DNA of 15,761 nucleotides from an uncultured Prevotella sp. (GTDB lineage: Bacteria; Bacteroidota; Bacteroidia; Bacteroidales; Bacteroidaceae). A program made the position numbers and the translations under genes. Positions 14,401-15,761 of this stretch are shown piece after piece. The notes beneath the pieces are model-generated. The model searched no databases. It was given only the letters and a program-made list of their open reading frames with translations, and was not told where the DNA came from. Within the stretch, counting starts at the first letter, position 1; each line of letters begins with the position of its first letter. Where the stretch lies: the NCBI GenBank assembly GCA_934183135.1, contig CAKPRX010000054.1, positions 1 to 15,761 of the forward strand, read 5' to 3'.

Positions 14401-15146
14401 TGGGTCTCGGCCTTGAGCGAGATGACGCTCTCTATGTCCTCAACCTTAAAGAAGTCGGCCGTGGACTGGTCCTTGGGGGCAAACTGCTCTATCACCGGGC
14501 CCTGGGCAAAGGCCACGTTGTCCTTGTAGGCCGACAGTATCTTGCCGGGGTTCTCCTTGGTGGTCTTCTTGATCATGGCAAAGAGACTCGACTCCATCTC
14601 CTGGCCATCAATGATGAACGTTCCGCCGAAAATCTTGTGCCGGCAGTGCTCAGAGTTAATCTGGGCGAAACCGAAGATTTCCGAATCGGTCAGCGGGCGC
14701 CCGTTCTGCGCCTCTATCTTATGCAGATACTCTATCTCCTCGGGCGACAGGGCCAGGCCCTCTTGCTCATTGTACTCCTCAAGGTTGTCTACGTACTTGA
14801 TGGGCTCTGGCTGGTGGTTCACGGTGAACACCTCCTGGTCCAGGCCATGGTACATGCGCTGGAGCATGGGGTCGTGGTCGGCGTCTTCAGAACTGACAGG
14901 AAAGTATTCCTCTATACGCGAAATGCCGCTGAGGTTCATATTCTGGGTAATCTCAACGGCATTGGTGCTCCAGGGGGTAATCATTTCACGGCGCGGGCCC
15001 ACATAGAAGCCTGGCAGTGCCTGCTCCGCAAGGCAGGTTGCGTCGCCATAAAGCCAACTGAGTTCATCGATTTCCTGCTGACTGGGCTGATGGTCGATTT
15101 CAGTCGCAATCACATGCTCGTTCTGAGTCTTGAAGAAGAGTATCAT
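11430..15146 (-). CDS. purL: Phosphoribosylformylglycinamidine synthase, single chain
   Basis: Catalyses the ATP- and glutamine-dependent conversion of FGAR to FGAM in purine synthesis, in the cytosol. At 1238 aa it is the large single-polypeptide type (as in E. coli, about 1295 aa), not the PurS/PurL/PurQ split. In order: N-terminal PurS-like region, NSEHCRHK (164-171), LKAETHNFPT (244-253) with TGTGGEIRDR (264-272) of the first synthase half, VVSIHDHGSAGH in the middle, and SANWMWPC and PTGKDSLS in the second half. The glutaminase domain runs from about residue 990 to the end. Its catalytic triad is visible: Cys1089 in GICNGC and PHLE with His1199 and Glu1201. The ATG at 15146 is the first in frame after a canonical promoter. 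First gene of an operon with two CHR half transporters and a small exported protein. Confidence 0.98.
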   Translation of the reverse strand: MILFFKTQNEHVIATEIDHQPSQQEIDELSWLYGDATCLAEQALPGFYVGPRREMITPWSTNAVEITQNMNLSGISRIEEYFPVSSEDADHDPMLQRMYHGLDQEVFTVNHQPEPIKYVDNLEEYNEQEGLALSPEEIEYLHKIEAQNGRPLTDSEIFGFAQINSEHCRHKIFGGTFIIDGQEMESSLFAMIKKTTKENPGKILSAYKDNVAFAQGPVIEQFAPKDQSTADFFKVEDIESVISLKAETHNFPTTVEPFNGAATGTGGEIRDRMGGGTGSWPIAGTAVYMTSYPRLKDDDGKADTLRDWEDLMPVRQWLYQTPEQILIKASNGASDFGNKFGQPLITGSVLTFEHAEDGQKLGYDKVIMLAGGVGYGKKRDCLKKEPQKGNKVVVVGGDNYRIGLGGGSVSSVDTGRYSNGIELNAVQRANPEMQKRAYNLVRALVEEDNNPVVSIHDHGSAGHLNCLSELVEDCGGRIDMSKLPIGDKTLSAKEIIANESQERMGLLIDEKHLEHVQKIAERERAPLYVVGETTGDAHFSFVQADGKKPFDLNVAQMFGHSPKTVMRDETVTHHYEDVAYSQDKIDEFLTRVLQLEAVACKDWLTNKVDRSVTGKIARQQCQGPIQLPLSDCGVVALDYRGRKGIATALGHAPQAGLANPAAGSVLSVAEALTNIVWAPLADGMESLSLSANWMWPCRSQKGEDARLYAAVKALSDFCCDIHVNVPTGKDSLSLSQQYPNGEKIISPGTVIVSAGGEVSDVRQVVSPVLVNDKNSSLYHIDFSFDAQRLGGSAFAQSLGKVGDDVPTVANPEYFVDCFNAVQELIRKGWVMSGHDISAGGLITTLLEMTFANTEGGMHVNLHDIDDDDLVKLLFAENPGVVIQVSDEHKHDLKAFLEDAGVGYAKIGYPAKERKLVVKKGDYEHTFDIDSLRDTWYKTSYLLDRKQSRNGMAKARYQNYKHQPIQMKFNNDFTGTLAQYGISADRRAASGVRAAIIREKGTNGEREMAYSLYLAGFDVKDVMMTDLITGRETLEDVNMIVFCGGFSNSDVLGSAKGWAGAFLYNPKAKEALDRFYAREDTLSLGICNGCQLMVELNLINPEHQHRAHLLHNVSQKFESAFLGLDIPQNNSVMFGSLSGDKLGIWVAHGEGRFELPEPESAYNVVAKYSYAEYPGNPNGSDYNVAGICSADGRHLAMMPHLERAIFPWQQAYYPASRRQDEVTPWIEAFVNARKWIENR

Positions 15147-15182
15147 AAATGTATTTTTATGTTATTATAATAAATGTATCTG

Positions 15183-15213
15183 CAAAGGTAGTGCAAGTTG
15201 ACAAGAATACAAA
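15183..15213 (-). promoter_or_regulatory. Bacteroidota-type promoter of purL
   Basis: On the minus strand, TTTG (15213-15210), a 19-nt spacer, then TACCTTTG (15190-15183): a full match to the -33/-7 consensus at standard spacing. It predicts a leader of about 30 nt, AT-rich and without a clear Shine-Dalgarno sequence. I saw no PurR-like operator. Confidence 0.85.
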
Positions 15214-15237
15214 ACAAATCGTTATATTTATTTCCGC

Positions 15238-15265
15238 GCCGGGCGCCATGGCCATGGTGCCCGGC
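15238..15265 (-). terminator. Palindrome after tcdA, probable terminator
   Basis: GCCGGGCGCCATG (15238-15250) pairs with CATGGTGCCCGGC (15253-15265): 13 bp with one G-T wobble, the innermost pairs opening to leave a loop. It lies 12 nt past the tcdA stop and before the purL promoter, where a terminator would insulate the two tandem genes. No T tract follows on the minus strand. Confidence 0.6.
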
Positions 15266-15276
15266 GGGGCCAGGGC

Positions 15277-15761
15277 CTACCCGGCTGCCGGAGCCAGGGC
15301 GCGGCGGTAGATGTCGCTGAGCACCAGTCCGCCGATGGTAAACCCGAAGATGGCGGTAATGTGGGCCAGCGTGCCGTTAATCTGTGCCTTGGACGAGCAC
15401 CACTCGTGGTTAACCAGCGAGGGGTCGCCGGGGCCTACCTTGGCCTTGGGGCACATGCAGGCGCTGGTGCCGCAACTGTGGTTGACGCCGCGGTTGGGCA
15501 GCACCTCGTCGCTGTACACGCACTGGAACTTATGGGCGGGGCGCACACGCATGTGCTTGAACTTCTTGCGCAGGGCGGCGCCGAGGGGACAGCCGCGCAC
15601 CTTCCAGAACTCGGCTACATGTATCTTGGTGGGGTCCAGCTTGAGGGCCGCGCCCATCGAGGAGAAGAAGACGGCCCGCGACTGGCAGGCCCGCAGTATC
15701 AGCAGCGCCTTGTCCTTGAGGCTGTCTATGGCGTCGATGACGTAGTCGTACTCGTCCAGGC
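15277..15761 (-). CDS. tcdA: tRNA threonylcarbamoyladenosine dehydratase (3' part)
   Basis: C-terminal 160 residues of TcdA (CsdL/YgdL), an E1-like enzyme that uses ATP to convert t6A at tRNA position 37 to its cyclic form. The frame stays open to the window edge, so the ATP-binding N-terminal half is outside; an internal ATG at 15657 is not the start. Seen: DYVIDAIDSLKDKALLI, which matches YVIDAIDSVRPKAALI of the E. coli protein, then LDPTKIHV (compare IDPTQIQV), CPLGAALRKKFK (compare DPLAAKLRERLK), and a closing segment ITAIFGFTIGGLVL (compare VTATFGFVAV). Between them is a Cys-rich insert, HSCGTSACMCPKAK plus HEWC, absent from the E. coli protein and possibly a metal or redox site. Confidence 0.93.
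   Translation of the reverse strand, partial: LDEYDYVIDAIDSLKDKALLILRACQSRAVFFSSMGAALKLDPTKIHVAEFWKVRGCPLGAALRKKFKHMRVRPAHKFQCVYSDEVLPNRGVNHSCGTSACMCPKAKVGPGDPSLVNHEWCSSKAQINGTLAHITAIFGFTIGGLVLSDIYRRALAPAAG

Noticed and set aside
15277..15657. tcdA as a complete 126-aa gene starting at 15657
   Set aside because: The frame stays open to the window edge and the extra residues (YVIDAIDS...) align with TcdA, so the gene is cut by the window.

Overview
The window looks like chromosome of a Bacteroidota member, most likely order Bacteroidales and possibly Prevotella-like (family level is a guess). The evidence is the promoter grammar: TTTG-N19/20-TAnnTTTG is found in front of tRNA-Pro and purL, and further TAnnTTTG -7 boxes precede other genes. 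Recognisable Shine-Dalgarno sequences are scarce. Other fits are a single-chain PurL, paired half-size CHR transporters and a fimbrillin-like lipoprotein. There is no sign of prophage, an insertion sequence, a CRISPR array or rRNA.

Layout. 1-307: tRNA-Met(CAT) on + and tRNA-Pro(GGG) on -, each with its own hairpin terminator. 308-894: non-coding DNA with inverted repeats, then a tandem array of 64-bp units that each carry a -7-like box. 895-2226: a secreted protein of unknown function. 2588-4333: a short paralogue of 1-deoxyxylulose-5-phosphate synthase with altered substrate-pocket motifs, ended by a strong terminator. 4522-5726 (-): a tight two-gene unit, a uracil-DNA-glycosylase-superfamily protein followed by a DNPH1/Rcl-type deoxynucleotide N-hydrolase. 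6169-7077: a fimbrillin-like lipoprotein. 7122-8519 (-): a sodium:amino-acid (AGCS) symporter, divergent from a TlpA-like exported thioredoxin at 8731-9261. 9352-9747 (-): a small protein of unknown function. 15146-9886 (-): an operon of purL, two CHR-family half transporters and a small exported protein. The end of the window holds the 3' part of tcdA (15277-15761, -).

How the genes work together. Most of the window is housekeeping: tRNAs, purine synthesis and tRNA t6A modification, with envelope and transport genes between. Two arrangements stand out. The glycosylase-like and DNPH1-like genes are separated by 2 nt, so one enzyme that acts on damaged or modified bases in DNA would be made together with one that clears modified deoxynucleotides from the pool. 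That suggests a nucleotide-hygiene or anti-phage cassette; short CCGTCATTA-containing repeats flank it in inverted orientation. The second is the CHR pair, which is translationally coupled to purL by TGATG and ATGA overlaps and has an unrecognised exported protein as its last gene.
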